Positions 1 through 7,340 of a DNA stretch of 64,000 nucleotides are shown piece after piece. Under the pieces are notes generated by a model. It saw only the letters and a list, made by a program, of their open reading frames with translations. It was not told the DNA's origin and searched no databases. Positions within the stretch are counted from its first letter, which is position 1. Each line of letters begins with the position of its first letter. Location: assembly GCF_001592005.1 (NCBI RefSeq), contig NZ_BCVZ01000003.1:248001-312000 (forward strand), read 5' to 3'. Origin of the DNA: Bacillus sonorensis NBRC 101234 = KCTC 13918 (GTDB lineage: Bacteria; Bacillota; Bacilli; Bacillales; Bacillaceae). The position numbers and the translations under genes are program-made.

Positions 1-89
1 TATTTTCCGGTATCTATATCTGTGAGTGGGGCTACAATATATTCAATTAAGAATATAATAATAGCTATTGAGACTAATATACGATTCAT
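1..89 (-). CDS. Small membrane peptide, 3' end beyond window
   Basis: An ATG at 89 (minus strand) follows a GAGGTGA ribosome binding site at about 103-109 and opens a frame that leaves the window at position 1. The first residues, MNRILVSIAIIIFLIEYIVA, form one hydrophobic segment, followed by a polar stretch (PLTDIDTGK). It may be a holin-like or other single-pass phage membrane peptide, but no family is recognised. It is downstream of the broken genes on the same strand. Confidence 0.4.
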   Translation of the reverse strand, partial: MNRILVSIAIIIFLIEYIVAPLTDIDTGK

Positions 90-148
90 TTGACATTATC
101 ACCTCAATTATTAACCATTTCTCCAAGGTACAACAAAAGTGGTGCCAA

Positions 149-527
149 TTATCCAATTATAAGAAATTCCGTACTTTCCATTATTGGATATTTTTTTATG
201 GCATACTTACCAGCAAACATTGCCCCTGCAATTGCTCCAGCATATATTGAAATCCCGGGTATTTTCTTTATCAATGCTGTTATCCCAGCGATAATTATAG
301 CCATTGTCACAAACCATGGAGAGTTCTAATTCGCTAATGTCCATATCTTTTTTAAGTTTTCCTGTATAAACATTGGCTGCGTAGCAATTTTCAATATGAT
401 AATTTTCACAAAAATCGTCTATTTGTAAAGTATTAAATTTTCCTCTGCCATATTTCTCCCTTAAATTCTTTAAAACACTTTCATACTCTTTATCATTATG
501 GGTATCGAAAATTGCTTTTAACTCCAT
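149..527 (-). pseudogene. Small protein with C-terminal membrane helix, frameshifted
   Basis: The frame from 527 reads MELKAIFDTHNDKEYESVLK and stays acidic and soluble-looking for about 70 residues. Near 310-325 it becomes cysteine-rich and unlikely (ending GNVCW). In the next frame the same DNA encodes a convincing continuation, PWFVTMAIIIAGITALIKK, then a Gly/Ala-rich segment IYAGAIAGAMFAGKYAIKK, ending at a stop at 149-151. The total span differs by one base from a multiple of three, as expected for one missing base. The likely original product is about 126 residues with a soluble N-terminus and a hydrophobic GxxxG-type C-terminus. The function is not recognised. A sequencing error is possible. 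Confidence 0.5.
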
Positions 528-562
528 TTATTCTTCCTCCTTAATTAAAAACATGCTTTTAT

Positions 563-952
563 TTAAACTTGTTCTGCTTGTTGGTTTAACTTAAATTGAA
601 CACCTAAAAAATCACATAGCTCTTCCTTAAAATCATTCCCTGATTCTCCTTCTCCTAACGTCCCATTTGTCAATCTGTACTCCAAATCATTGAGAGTAAC
701 CTCTTACGGTTCCCATTGATATTCCAAACCGTAACATGAACAGTGGGAACCATTAACTTCGAACAATTTTCCTTTGTCTTCAAATAGCACCCAAGCTTTA
801 TCTTCGCAAAGATCACTACCATATGATGCAAATAGAATATTTAAATCAGTGTCAATTTCTTCAAAGTCTGACAAAACATCATTTTTCTTTTTCCCTTCCC
901 ATTCATTTAGGAATACTGACTCTTGTTCAATGATTTCTTCAATTTTTTTCAA
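563..952 (-). pseudogene. Phage-type small acidic protein with in-frame stop
   Basis: The 82-codon frame MKKIEEIIEQESVFLNEWEG ends at a TAA (704-706) directly after CSCYGLEYQWEP. Past the stop the same frame carries on (EVTLNDLEYRLTNGTLGEGE), ending at a second TAA at 563-565. In the phage/Bacillus family I recall, QWEP is followed by EE and a sequence like this one, so the stop most likely replaces a glutamate codon (GAA to TAA). The full product would be about 129 residues. The function is unknown; such proteins occur in prophages and mobile islands. The gene lies just downstream of another broken gene (977-1378), probably in one operon. Confidence 0.65.
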
Positions 953-976
953 TGTTAACTCACATCCTATTTTCTT

Positions 977-1378
977 TTATCTAAACTCTAATGGTTCATT
1001 TAATTTATGTGCTAGCCTGCAACCATCAATAAACTGTTTTGTAGACTCTATGTATCCACAATCACGTAATATATGACCATGAGACATTTCTTTTTTGCCA
1101 ACTCTTCTACATATGGCAAGATGGCTTCTAATTCATCCGCAACAATTTTACACATTTCAGGACTAATTTCACCATCACAATCTGAATGACCGAAAAACTC
1201 AGTTAGCCCCTTATGCGTTTTTGGAATAACCTTTACCAAAATACCAATAGCCATCCTTAAATTTTTTATTGTCATGAGGCGGCCAACTACCTCCAATTGA
1301 CCTTAATAAAAACCTTCTAAGATTATTAAACGCCGAGTGTGCTCCAATAAAGGCGCCATGTGTTACATTTAATCCCAT
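977..1378 (-). pseudogene. Phage-type hypothetical protein, two frameshifts
   Basis: The gene starts at ATG 1378 after a GGAAGGAGG site with MGLNVTHGAFIGAHSAFNNL and runs to GYWYFGKGYSKN. It must then jump frame at an A5 run (minus strand, 1218-1222) to read THKGLTEFFGHSDCDGEISP and CKIVADELEAILPYVEELAK. It jumps again at an A6 run (1091-1096) to SHGHILRDCGYIESTKQF and IDGCRLAHKLNEPLEFR, stopping at 977-979. Joined, these match a phage-associated hypothetical family that I recognise by its HSDCDGEIS core and its C-terminus. The two indels compensate in length (402 nt in total). Both sit in homopolymers, so base-calling error should be excluded. Confidence 0.65.
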
Positions 1379-1493
1379 ATAATCCTCCTTCCATTTGATG
1401 AAAACTATCTTTTAATTTGTTTAAAATGACGATTTTAATTAAAATAATCTAAATACTGGTATTTATTCTCTTTTTCACCAATGTACAAGCCTA

Positions 1494-1535
1494 TATAATG
1501 AAATTGAAATACAATATTTGGAAACGGAGTGATTA
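1494..1535 (+). promoter_or_regulatory. Probable promoter -10 and RBS of 1539 gene
   Basis: A TATAAT hexamer at 1494-1499 lies 45 bp upstream of the secreted-protein gene. A poor TTTTTC sits 17 bp upstream of it as -35. An AACGGAGTG ribosome site precedes the ATG. Only the -10 is convincing. Confidence 0.4.
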
Positions 1536-1538
1536 TTA

Positions 1539-1844
1539 ATGAAGCTAAAAAAAGTTATTGCTGGAACAACCTTATCATTAGGATTGCTTTTATCTGCGTC
1601 TGCTCCAGCTCTTGCTTCGTCCGACTCAACTGATTTTATTGCACACCCAAAGGTTACTTATGATGTCCCTTGTCCCTCTCCTTTGCCGCCAGAATTCAAT
1701 GCATCACCTGGCTATCCATTGAATAAATGTATGTATTCCTCTACTGGAACCTTTACTAACGCCTATACTGATTCTTCGGGCATTACTTGGTATTTTAAAG
1801 GTAAGTCCGGTTATATTGGTTATTATGAAGGTCGAAAATATTAA
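1539..1844 (+). CDS. Small secreted protein
   Basis: The 101-residue product begins with a classic Sec signal peptide: MKLKK, then a hydrophobic core (TLSLGLLLSASAPALA) and a probable cleavage site after ALA. The mature part of about 75 residues contains two cysteines (VPCPSPLPP and NKCMYSS) and ends in an aromatic, glycine-rich tail (WYFKGKSGYIGYYEGRKY). No catalytic motif is visible and the family is not recognised. It is monocistronic with its own -10 box and an intrinsic terminator. It is one of the few intact genes among decayed phage-like genes, which suggests selection for a secreted role such as a small antimicrobial or an inhibitor. That role is inference only. Confidence 0.7.
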   Translation: MKLKKVIAGTTLSLGLLLSASAPALASSDSTDFIAHPKVTYDVPCPSPLPPEFNASPGYPLNKCMYSSTGTFTNAYTDSSGITWYFKGKSGYIGYYEGRKY

Positions 1845-1865
1845 GGGGGCAGTAGCTCCCTTTTT
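1845..1865 (+). terminator. Intrinsic terminator of secreted-protein gene
   Basis: GGGGGC-AGTA-GCTCCC (with one G-T pair) is followed by TTTTT and starts at the stop codon of the preceding gene. Confidence 0.8.
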
Positions 1866-2130
1866 CTATTTCTTAAATAACATATTTCGATCTATGCGTT
1901 CTTTTATGAATGAATTAAGGTATTGAACTTCTTCTACTTTCTGACCATGAGACTCAAAATAAAAATCAAAAATCTCTGCTTGTCCGGCCTATGACCAGTG
2001 AAACACACAGTTTTCTCTCTTAAAGCCTCCTTTTCTTCAAATTGCCGCTCACGTTCTTTTCTCTCAAATTTCATCTTCTTAATATATTTAGGATCACTAA
2101 GCTTTTTGAAATCAACTATCGGTTTTCACC
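1866..2130 (-). pseudogene. Remnant joining a small phage gene to a YpsA/YoqJ-like fragment
   Basis: Reading leftward, a frame gives IVDFKKLSDPKYIKKMKFER, typical of short phage coiled proteins, then KTVCFTGHRPDK. The latter is the N-terminal nucleotide-binding signature of the DUF1273 (YpsA/YoqJ, SLOG-like) family. The frame then fails, and the next frame carries AEIFDFYFESHGQKVEEVQY and a lysine-rich end, stopping at 1866-1868. The YpsA-like domain is far too short, so an internal deletion plus a frameshift is likely. No product is expected. Confidence 0.5.
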
Positions 2131-2154
2131 CTTTCCTTTAAAACAGTCCTTTTA

Positions 2155-2395
2155 TCAAAAATCCCAGTTACCTATCTTCACTTCCATTGAAGGAGACTTT
2201 GCAACTATCCCCGCTTCAAGTTCTATCCTTTTGGATTCACCATCTCTATTCATCAATCCATAAACAAGGAGCGTTCCCTTGTTTTTTAGAATTATCCCAT
2301 AATCCTTAACCACATCTATACCAAACTACTTTGATGGGGTTCCCCACCTTCGCAATAACAGGATCAAAAACAACAATTTCCTTTTTAATTAACAT
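2155..2395 (-). pseudogene. Phage-type hypothetical protein, frameshifted
   Basis: ATG at 2395 follows an AAAAGGAG-like site and reads MLIKKEIVVFDPVIAKVGNP, then stops soon after. In the next frame the sequence continues as DVVKDYGIILKNKGTLLVYG, then LMNRDGESKRIELEAGIVAK, ending at 2155-2157 (GNWDF stop). The span of 241 nt fits a one-base insertion near 2315-2335. The intact product would be about 80 residues. It is unrecognised, with a beta-rich look. It lies 18 bp downstream of another broken gene on the same strand. Confidence 0.5.
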
Positions 2396-2412
2396 AGCGA
2401 CTCCTTTTCATT

Positions 2413-2556
2413 TTAATTTCCCTCTAATGCTTCAATGATTTCTTCCAATTGATCTCTGCTTAACCGATAGTACCTAGTTCCATTCGCAGTGTTTGTTCAC
2501 GGGATTTTGTTTTCGATCATCAATTTTAACTCTTCTATTAAAATTTTGTGTTTCAC
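2413..2556 (-). pseudogene. Short hypothetical gene with internal TGA
   Basis: GTG at 2556 lies 7-8 nt after a strong GAGGGGGA site and reads MKHKILIEELKLMIENKIP. A TGA at 2497-2499 then interrupts it. The same frame continues TNTANGTRYYRLSRDQLEEI and IEALEGN to a TAA at 2413-2415. The intact product would be about 47 residues and helical. The second half (YYRLSRDQLEEIIEALE) looks like a short phage regulatory or structural peptide, but no function can be assigned. Confidence 0.45.
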
Positions 2557-2592
2557 TGCAATCCCCCTCATCTTCCCTTTAAAACTTCAATT

Positions 2593-2880
2593 TTATTTAA
2601 TTTCCCGTTCATGAATTGTATAAAGGACATCTGGACAATCATAAAAGAGTGAGTCTCCTTCAGGCTCTTGCACCTTTATTGTTTGATATAATGCCTTAAA
2701 CACCTTTACCTCTTCATCATTACGCAATTTAAATTCAAAAAGAGGCATTCCTACGACGCACTCTAGTGTTTTCAGACACCTCTCTAGTTCAAATTCTTTG
2801 ATTGTTTCCCACATCTCATCCAAGGTCTTTGTTTCAGCTACTCTTCTGGCGGTAGGATACGTTGCTTCCCAAGTTACCAA
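2593..2880 (-). CDS. Hypothetical acidic protein, start uncertain
   Basis: The 95-codon frame starts at a TTG (MVTWEATYPTARRVAETKTL) without a convincing ribosome site and ends HEREIK. The residue pattern (EMWETIKEFELERCLKTLEC, VYEPEGDSLFYDCPD-like tail) is plausible for a soluble helical protein. It matches nothing I recognise. The 180 bp upstream (2881-3060) contain no coherent continuation, so this may be the 3' remnant of a longer gene. Moderate to low confidence that it is functional. Confidence 0.4.
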   Translation of the reverse strand: MVTWEATYPTARRVAETKTLDEMWETIKEFELERCLKTLECVVGMPLFEFKLRNDEEVKVFKALYQTIKVQEPEGDSLFYDCPDVLYTIHEREIK

Positions 2881-3060
2881 CAGCGGCTATTCTATTGCAG
2901 GTTTACGGTTGGATTATGATGAGATTATAAAAACGTTTCAAGACGAAAGGCTACATATTAGACATCAATTATTACGATCCCACAGCTCAATGGAGTTGTT
3001 TAGAGCGAAAATAAGAATAGATGAATTTTTTTTTGTATTCACGCATATTCACCCTTTTAA

Positions 3061-3276
3061 TTAGTATTTTAATGATAGTAAGGTAAGCTCTACACGCCAA
3101 GCAATATATTCGTTAATGTTGCCGCGGTATTCCTTTTTATATTCAAAATATCCCTCTGTAAGCTTGTCAAGCACTTGCTCCTGGCTTCCCCATTCTTTTA
3201 CTATGTCTGATGACTCGGAGAGAGCAAGAATGATTTGTTCTCTTGTTTCATGGAATGGGTTGTTATGTAATTTCAT
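3061..3276 (-). CDS. Small hypothetical protein
   Basis: The 71-residue protein MKLHNNPFHETREQIILALS starts at ATG 3276 after an AAAGGAGCGG site with good spacing. It ends RVELTLLSLKY. It is amphipathic and helical, with two aromatic-rich stretches (EGYFEYKKEYRG, EYIAWRVE). No family is recognised. Its size and setting would fit an immunity or anti-repressor protein, but nothing in the sequence proves that. It lies 29 bp downstream of the zinc-ribbon gene on the same strand, so the two may be cotranscribed. Confidence 0.55.
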   Translation of the reverse strand: MKLHNNPFHETREQIILALSESSDIVKEWGSQEQVLDKLTEGYFEYKKEYRGNINEYIAWRVELTLLSLKY

Positions 3277-3305
3277 TTTATGCCGCTCCTTTAAGTTTGA
3301 TTAGT

Positions 3306-3461
3306 TTATGCATAAAAGACAGCAAGTTCTTTTGTTGTTACACAACCATTAGGACACTTCACAGTTTTAGGATATTCCGTTCCCAACTCCTTAAACATTT
3401 TCTTTCTGCACTTTGGACATACTCTATACGCCATTTCAGCATAGTCTTTTTTTGTCTTCAT
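3306..3461 (-). CDS. Small zinc-ribbon protein
   Basis: The best start is the internal ATG at 3461, preceded by AAGAGAGAAAC. It gives a product of about 51 residues, MKTKKDYAEMAYRVCPKCRK, ending TTKELAVFYA. Cysteine pairs CPKC and CPNGC, about 20 residues apart, form a probable zinc ribbon of the kind seen in small phage and Bacillus proteins. A longer reading frame reaches 3515 but begins with an unlikely MVFYVYENLHINKKRE and lacks a ribosome site. The role is unknown; nucleic-acid binding is only a possibility. Confidence 0.55.
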   Translation of the reverse strand: MKTKKDYAEMAYRVCPKCRKKMFKELGTEYPKTVKCPNGCVTTKELAVFYA

Positions 3462-3612
3462 TTTTGTTTCTCTCTTTTTGTTTATATGCAGATTCTCATA
3501 TACATAAAATACCAATCTTTTGACACATTGAATAAAGAGAGAGGCTAGGCTATGATTTCATTAGATGGAATTATTTGTATAAGATTCCGTCAAAAAGGAG
3601 GGGAGTTTAAAG

Positions 3613-4050
3613 ATGAAAAAGGTTTTAAAGCCGTGTGTTTTATTCGGTGTCACCATTGCGATCTTATTAGGGTTCTCACCTCAGAATGCTTCAGCGGCTT
3701 GGTCAGAATGGCAAAGTTTTGATGGATTTAAACAAGGCTGTAAGGTTCGTGTATATACCGATGCATTGAATTACTCATCTAAAGCTAAAACAGTTGATGT
3801 AAAGGCTGAGCAGAATGGTAACTGTGGCACTATCTACTATAACATGTTCCTTTCTTGGAAAGGGTCTGACTCTGTAGGGATAGGAAGTAATGTACCAACA
3901 GGTTCATTTACTTCTGTAACACCTTTGAAATCTATTAATATTATTCATCAGCAAGAGACAACAAGCGCCGTGGTTTATTTGGAAATGAAAAAATCATCAA
4001 ATGGTGATATTTTATATCGTGCCTCTTCACAAAGGTTGAGTGTTAACTAA
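3613..4050 (+). CDS. Secreted small protein
   Basis: The 145-residue product has a clear signal peptide (MKKVLKPCVLFGVTIAILLG, cleavage after ASA) and a mature domain of about 117 residues. That domain starts AWSEWQSFDGFKQGCKVRVY and contains two cysteines (QGCKV and GNCGT) and alternating hydrophobic residues typical of a beta-sandwich. AAGGAGGGG precedes the ATG. No catalytic signature is visible. The gene is monocistronic on the plus strand, opposite to its neighbours. I do not recognise the family. The intact reading frame in a decaying region hints at retained function at the cell exterior. Confidence 0.7.
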   Translation: MKKVLKPCVLFGVTIAILLGFSPQNASAAWSEWQSFDGFKQGCKVRVYTDALNYSSKAKTVDVKAEQNGNCGTIYYNMFLSWKGSDSVGIGSNVPTGSFTSVTPLKSINIIHQQETTSAVVYLEMKKSSNGDILYRASSQRLSVN

Positions 4051-4715
4051 ATTCTTCTAAAGGAGTCAGTCTAATGATGATCTCTTTTTCATGTGAGGAA
4101 TATGGTGTAGGTGTGTTGATGTAATGAGATGATTAATAATATAGTACATGCGTGTTAAAAAGGAAAATAAGTCTTCGTCTCGCCGCTTGCTGTTATTCTC
4201 ATGATTATAAATAAAAAAAGAAATGTTTCAGGATTATTGTGAACATGAGTGAAATCTTTTTGAAAAATATTCACTCAACCTATTGACTTTTCATTATAAT
4301 ATGTTCTCTCTTATTTCTGAATAATGGTTCAAAAAATTCGGTTATAACAGTCCTTATTACCGTAAGCGGATTCCATATATTAGGTTATAGAGAGGGTGTA
4401 TTAACATCCAAATTGCGTCAAATCAGGTTATATTCGCCCCTAGCACTTCCATTTCCACACCATGATTATTTTTTCGAAATCAGCCAAAATTCAATCGTAG
4501 CCGCTATCGTAAAATTCACTTAAATCAACGTTTTTAATTCTACACCTTTCTTTAATTCATCCTATTTTTATTTAAATCCCTTCTATCCCCTCCTTCTCTC
4601 AATTATTTTACGATTCCCCCCTCACAATTTTCTCCTAAGTAAGTTTAGAAATCCCTTGTTGCTGTTATCTTTTCTTAATTTTTCTCATCCATTTACGATA
4701 GCAGTGTTTGTAATG
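4051..4715. other. AT-rich gene-free stretch
   Basis: About 665 bp without a convincing gene. A plus-strand frame of some 60 codons without a start (about 4334-4523) was judged to be chance. The stretch contains the left copy of the 24-bp repeat at 4510-4533. Confidence 0.5.
4510..4533 (+). repeat. Candidate attachment repeat, left copy
   Basis: This 24-bp stretch matches 7311-7334 at 21 positions, including a perfect 14-bp block TTAAATCAACGTTT. The two copies flank 2.8 kb that includes the integrase remnant next to glnA, as attL and attR would. Confidence 0.45.
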
Positions 4716-4744
4716 AAAAAGAGATGGCCATTTTGATCATCTCC
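4716..4744 (-). terminator. Terminator downstream of HIT gene
   Basis: On the minus strand GAGATG and CATCTC form a stem around a short AT loop, followed by TTTTT, directly after the HIT stop codon. Confidence 0.65.
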
Positions 4745-5165
4745 TTACAATTTTTTGCCAAACTGAAAGTAAGTTATTCTTCTTAGCTGCTGTATAGTCA
4801 GTGTCTAATTGAAATACACACTTTTCATTCGCGTGTCTTGGTATTACATGAAAGTGCAGGTGTTTAATCTCTTGTTGAGCAAAATGTCCATTATCCGATA
4901 GTATAGTATAATCTTCACAGATACCTGAGTTAATTAGTATTTGAGGAACCTTTATTATAGAATCCATTATAGCATTAGATAGAGAAGGATCGTTTAGATG
5001 ATCAAGTCTTTCAATATGTTTATTTGGTATAATTAATGTATGCCCATATGCAATAGGATTTATATCAAGAAATGCTGTTATATAGTCATTTTTATATACT
5101 TCAAAACACGAAATATTTTGATTAACTATTTCACAAAATATACATTTTCCCATTTCACAACTCAC
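4737..5165 (-). CDS. HIT-family nucleotide hydrolase
   Basis: The product, up to 142 residues, is a histidine-triad protein: CIFCEIV near the N-terminus, then IPNKHIERL, and the catalytic HLHFHVIPR (HxHxHxx) near residue 105-112. HIT proteins hydrolyse nucleoside phosphoramidates or dinucleoside polyphosphates in the cytosol. A GTG at 5165 overlaps the stop of the upstream permease by 4 bases (GTGA). An ATG five codons later (GKCIFCEI) fits the family's usual length slightly better. The pairing with an ABC transporter recalls the ecsAB-hit neighbourhood of Bacillus. The reading frame is intact, unlike the transporter upstream. Confidence 0.85.
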   Translation of the reverse strand: MSCEMGKCIFCEIVNQNISCFEVYKNDYITAFLDINPIAYGHTLIIPNKHIERLDHLNDPSLSNAIMDSIIKVPQILINSGICEDYTILSDNGHFAQQEIKHLHFHVIPRHANEKCVFQLDTDYTAAKKNNLLSVWQKIVRR

Positions 5166-6024
5166 ACTTTGTTAAGTGTCCCTTTCTTTCTGACATTCTT
5201 TTCGCATATAATAAAAAATAAAACACACAGACAAAATAAACAGATAGAAGTAATTAAAAATAACAAATATTCTATTGGAAGTATAGGACTTTCAACTATT
5301 GTGCGTTTTAGAAGCGATACCATAGAATATAAAGGTATAATATCATATAAAAATCCTGTATTAATTGGTAACGATATTACTGCTAATAATAAGTATTGTA
5401 AGATTGATATTATATCTTGTATTCTTTTGTATAATAAAGCAACCCCAGCTATCACAAATCCAATACCATATATACTCAGCAATGAAATTAGAAGGATGAG
5501 AAGTGAATTGAATTTAAAAACTAAGATGGAATTTGTAGCTATTAAAATCAAAATCACTAATAATTTGGTTCTTACAGAATTAACAAAGTTTCCGGAAATT
5601 ATTTTCGAAAAAAGAATCATCCAAAAAGGATAAGGTGATAACCACCATTGTTCTATAGTACCCCTTGTTGTTTCATTTAGAATTACCCATCCCGGTTCAG
5701 TAATAACTGAAAGTGAAAAATACCATAAAGCATAACTGACAATAAAAATAGTACGTGAGTTGCTATCAGTTTCAACGATGCTATTGAATAATATATATAA
5801 AGCAAAAAAGAATTTAAAAGTGTTAAAAGTGTAAATACCATTCCTGTTTTTCGATTACAAATTAAATGGATTTCTTTAATAAAGTGCCCCTTTAATACGT
5901 GTATCAACCAAAAGTGTTTATAAGCATCTTCTAGTTTAGGATCTGTTCTAACTATGCTATCAATATTTTCAATAGTCAAGATTTTCAAACACTCACTTAA
6001 TTTGACCTCCTTGTTATAGTGCAA
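5162..6024 (-). pseudogene. ABC-2 type transporter permease, frameshifted
   Basis: The C-terminal 152 codons (from 5620) encode four to five membrane helices. In the same frame, upstream of that ATG, the DNA continues as EPGWVILNETTRGTIEQWW, a typical ABC-2 permease element, and further up as FFFALYILFNSIVETDSNSR. The N-terminal part lies in another frame (up to EIHLICNRKTG), so one frameshift near 5840 is needed. The span of 863 nt fits a missing base. The extreme N-terminus (SIVRTDPKLEDAYKHF) resembles the end of an ABC ATPase, so a fusion by deletion with a lost ATPase gene is also possible. Probably non-functional. Confidence 0.6.
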
Positions 6025-6072
6025 TACAATTTCTTTTTTATCCTCAAGAACTTCATAAACTATCTTTTTGTT

Positions 6073-6270
6073 ATGCAGACTGAGGAGATCTTTTTTTGGA
6101 ATATTCTCATGTCATTAGCAGCAAATTTTTTGATTTTTTATTTAATGAGTAAGCCGTTCCAACCACCTTTACATACAAGAACGGAAATTTATTGGTATGG
6201 TGTGGTTTCCGGTATTGTATATTGGTTATGGGATTCGATATGTGCACAGAAGAAAAATACTGGCCAATGA
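6073..6270 (+). CDS. Small membrane protein, start uncertain
   Basis: A plus-strand frame encodes two hydrophobic segments (NILMSLAANFLIFYLMSK and YWYGVVSGIVYWLWDSI) with a proline-rich loop between them, ending CAQKKNTGQ. The ATG at 6073 lacks a clear ribosome site and the ATG at 6109 is an alternative. A strong terminator lies 130 bp downstream. The residue pattern is convincing for a membrane protein of about 54-66 residues. The family is not recognised. Confidence 0.45.
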   Translation: MQTEEIFFWNILMSLAANFLIFYLMSKPFQPPLHTRTEIYWYGVVSGIVYWLWDSICAQKKNTGQ

Positions 6271-6403
6271 TCCCTCCCTTTTCTTTTTATATTCATTTTT
6301 CAGTCACTCCTTTACGTGTTTTTGGTATAACTAAGAATAAATGTAACATAATTCATGGATATTTCAACAGAAAAATACATTTTTTCCATTTTGATTTCAA
6401 TTG

Positions 6404-6440
6404 ATGCCTACTTTCTCCTTAATTAGTAGGCATTTTTTTT
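6404..6440 (+). terminator. Intrinsic terminator
   Basis: ATGCCTAC (6404-6411) pairs with GTAGGCAT (6426-6433) and is followed by eight T. It could end transcription of the small membrane gene. The rest of 6271-6573 shows no gene. Confidence 0.8.
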
Positions 6441-6573
6441 CGGAATTCCAACAGCTTAACTTTACCTTCAAGCCTAATTAAAACATTTCATTGAACGTGT
6501 ATTAATAAAATGAGGATTTTATCGGGAATTATAAAAGAAAAAAACCTTCAAAAGGAAAAAGAACAGACGCAAA

Positions 6574-7223
6574 TTGAAAAAGAATAACTTAGAATACATC
6601 AAATCAGAAGATATACCTAAATTCTTACGTATCGCAAGACAGGATAATTATATCTATTATATCTTCTTTAAAACACTAATTGAAACTGGGATGCGAGAAG
6701 GCGAAGCCGCAGCACTACAAAGAAAAGATATTGACCTTAAAAACAGAACTATTACCATTAATAAATCACTTGATTTTCAAAGAGAGCCAGATGGAGATTT
6801 GTTCGGAAATACAAAACCTATCATTCAGAACGAATAATCAAAATAACCGAAAGTTTTGCTAAAGAATTGTCGTCACATATGAAGTGGATTAATGATAATA
6901 AAATAGTATTTAATGAGATTTATGAAGATCTTGACTTGGTTTTCTGTAGAGAAAAAGGAGAGCCTTTACCTAAATCTACCCTCTTCAATGCATTGAATCG
7001 AATTTTAGACAAGGCAGGTTTGGAGAGAATACCTGTTCATGGATTACGGCATTCACATGTTGTTCTTTTATTAGAATCAGGTGCAAGTATGAAGTTTATT
7101 CAAGAAAGGCTTGGACATAAAAATATAACTATCACGTCTGATGTTTATTCTCACATTTCGGAGAAACTCGAAAACACATCAGTGGACAGTTATGAGAGTT
7201 ATTTAAAGTCAATCATGACTTAA
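6574..7223 (+). pseudogene. Phage tyrosine recombinase (integrase) remnant
   Basis: Two frames encode the catalytic domain of a tyrosine recombinase. The first has IYYIFFKTLIETGMREGEAA with the first catalytic Arg (GMREGE). The second has HGLRHSHVVLLLESG (HxxR), LGHKNITITSDVYSH with the catalytic Tyr, and a C-terminal tail. Between them, after GNTK, frame 1 stops, while frame 2 continues as TYHSERIIKITESFAKEL. This places a one-base indel at an AAAA run (about 6812-6815). The N-terminal arm- and core-binding domains, normally about 150 residues, are missing. It lies against the glnA 3' end, the expected position for an element that integrated there. Confidence 0.8.
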
Positions 7224-7237
7224 ATTTTTTTATGAAT

Positions 7238-7301
7238 TTTGGTGGTCAAAAAGTGGTCAACCCTATCAATTTAGGTGTCGCCATTCGATTTGACCACCAA
7301 A
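7238..7301. terminator. Long inverted repeat after integrase
   Basis: TTTGGTGGTCAAA (7238-7250) is exactly repeated in inverse at 7289-7301, followed by an AT-rich TTATTTTTC. A second GTGGTCAA lies just inside the left arm. It may be a terminator for the integrase or recombinase arm-type sites. Confidence 0.5.
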
Positions 7302-7310
7302 TTATTTTTC

Positions 7311-7334
7311 TAAAATCCCGTTAAATCAACGTTT
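7311..7334 (+). repeat. Candidate attachment repeat, right copy
   Basis: Second copy of the 24-bp repeat found at 4510-4533 (21 of 24 identical). It lies 7 bp beyond the glnA stop codon and about 90 bp from the integrase end. Confidence 0.45.
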
Positions 7335-7340
7335 CTCAAC

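Noticed and set aside
2798..3064. 88-codon plus-strand frame with MIVSHISSKVFVSATLLAVG
   Set aside because: It overlaps the minus-strand gene at 2593-2880 and lacks a ribosome site; probably a shadow.
4283..4299. TTGACT and TATAAT close together as a promoter
   Set aside because: Spacing of about 5 bp is far too short for a sigma-A promoter, and no gene follows.
4334..4523. Plus-strand open frame of about 60 codons ending at the left repeat
   Set aside because: No start codon, no ribosome site, and a composition without family-like motifs; judged to be chance.
5040..5633. 197-codon plus-strand frame opposite the HIT and permease genes
   Set aside because: The opposite strand carries the clear HIT motif and membrane helices; this frame is their antisense shadow.
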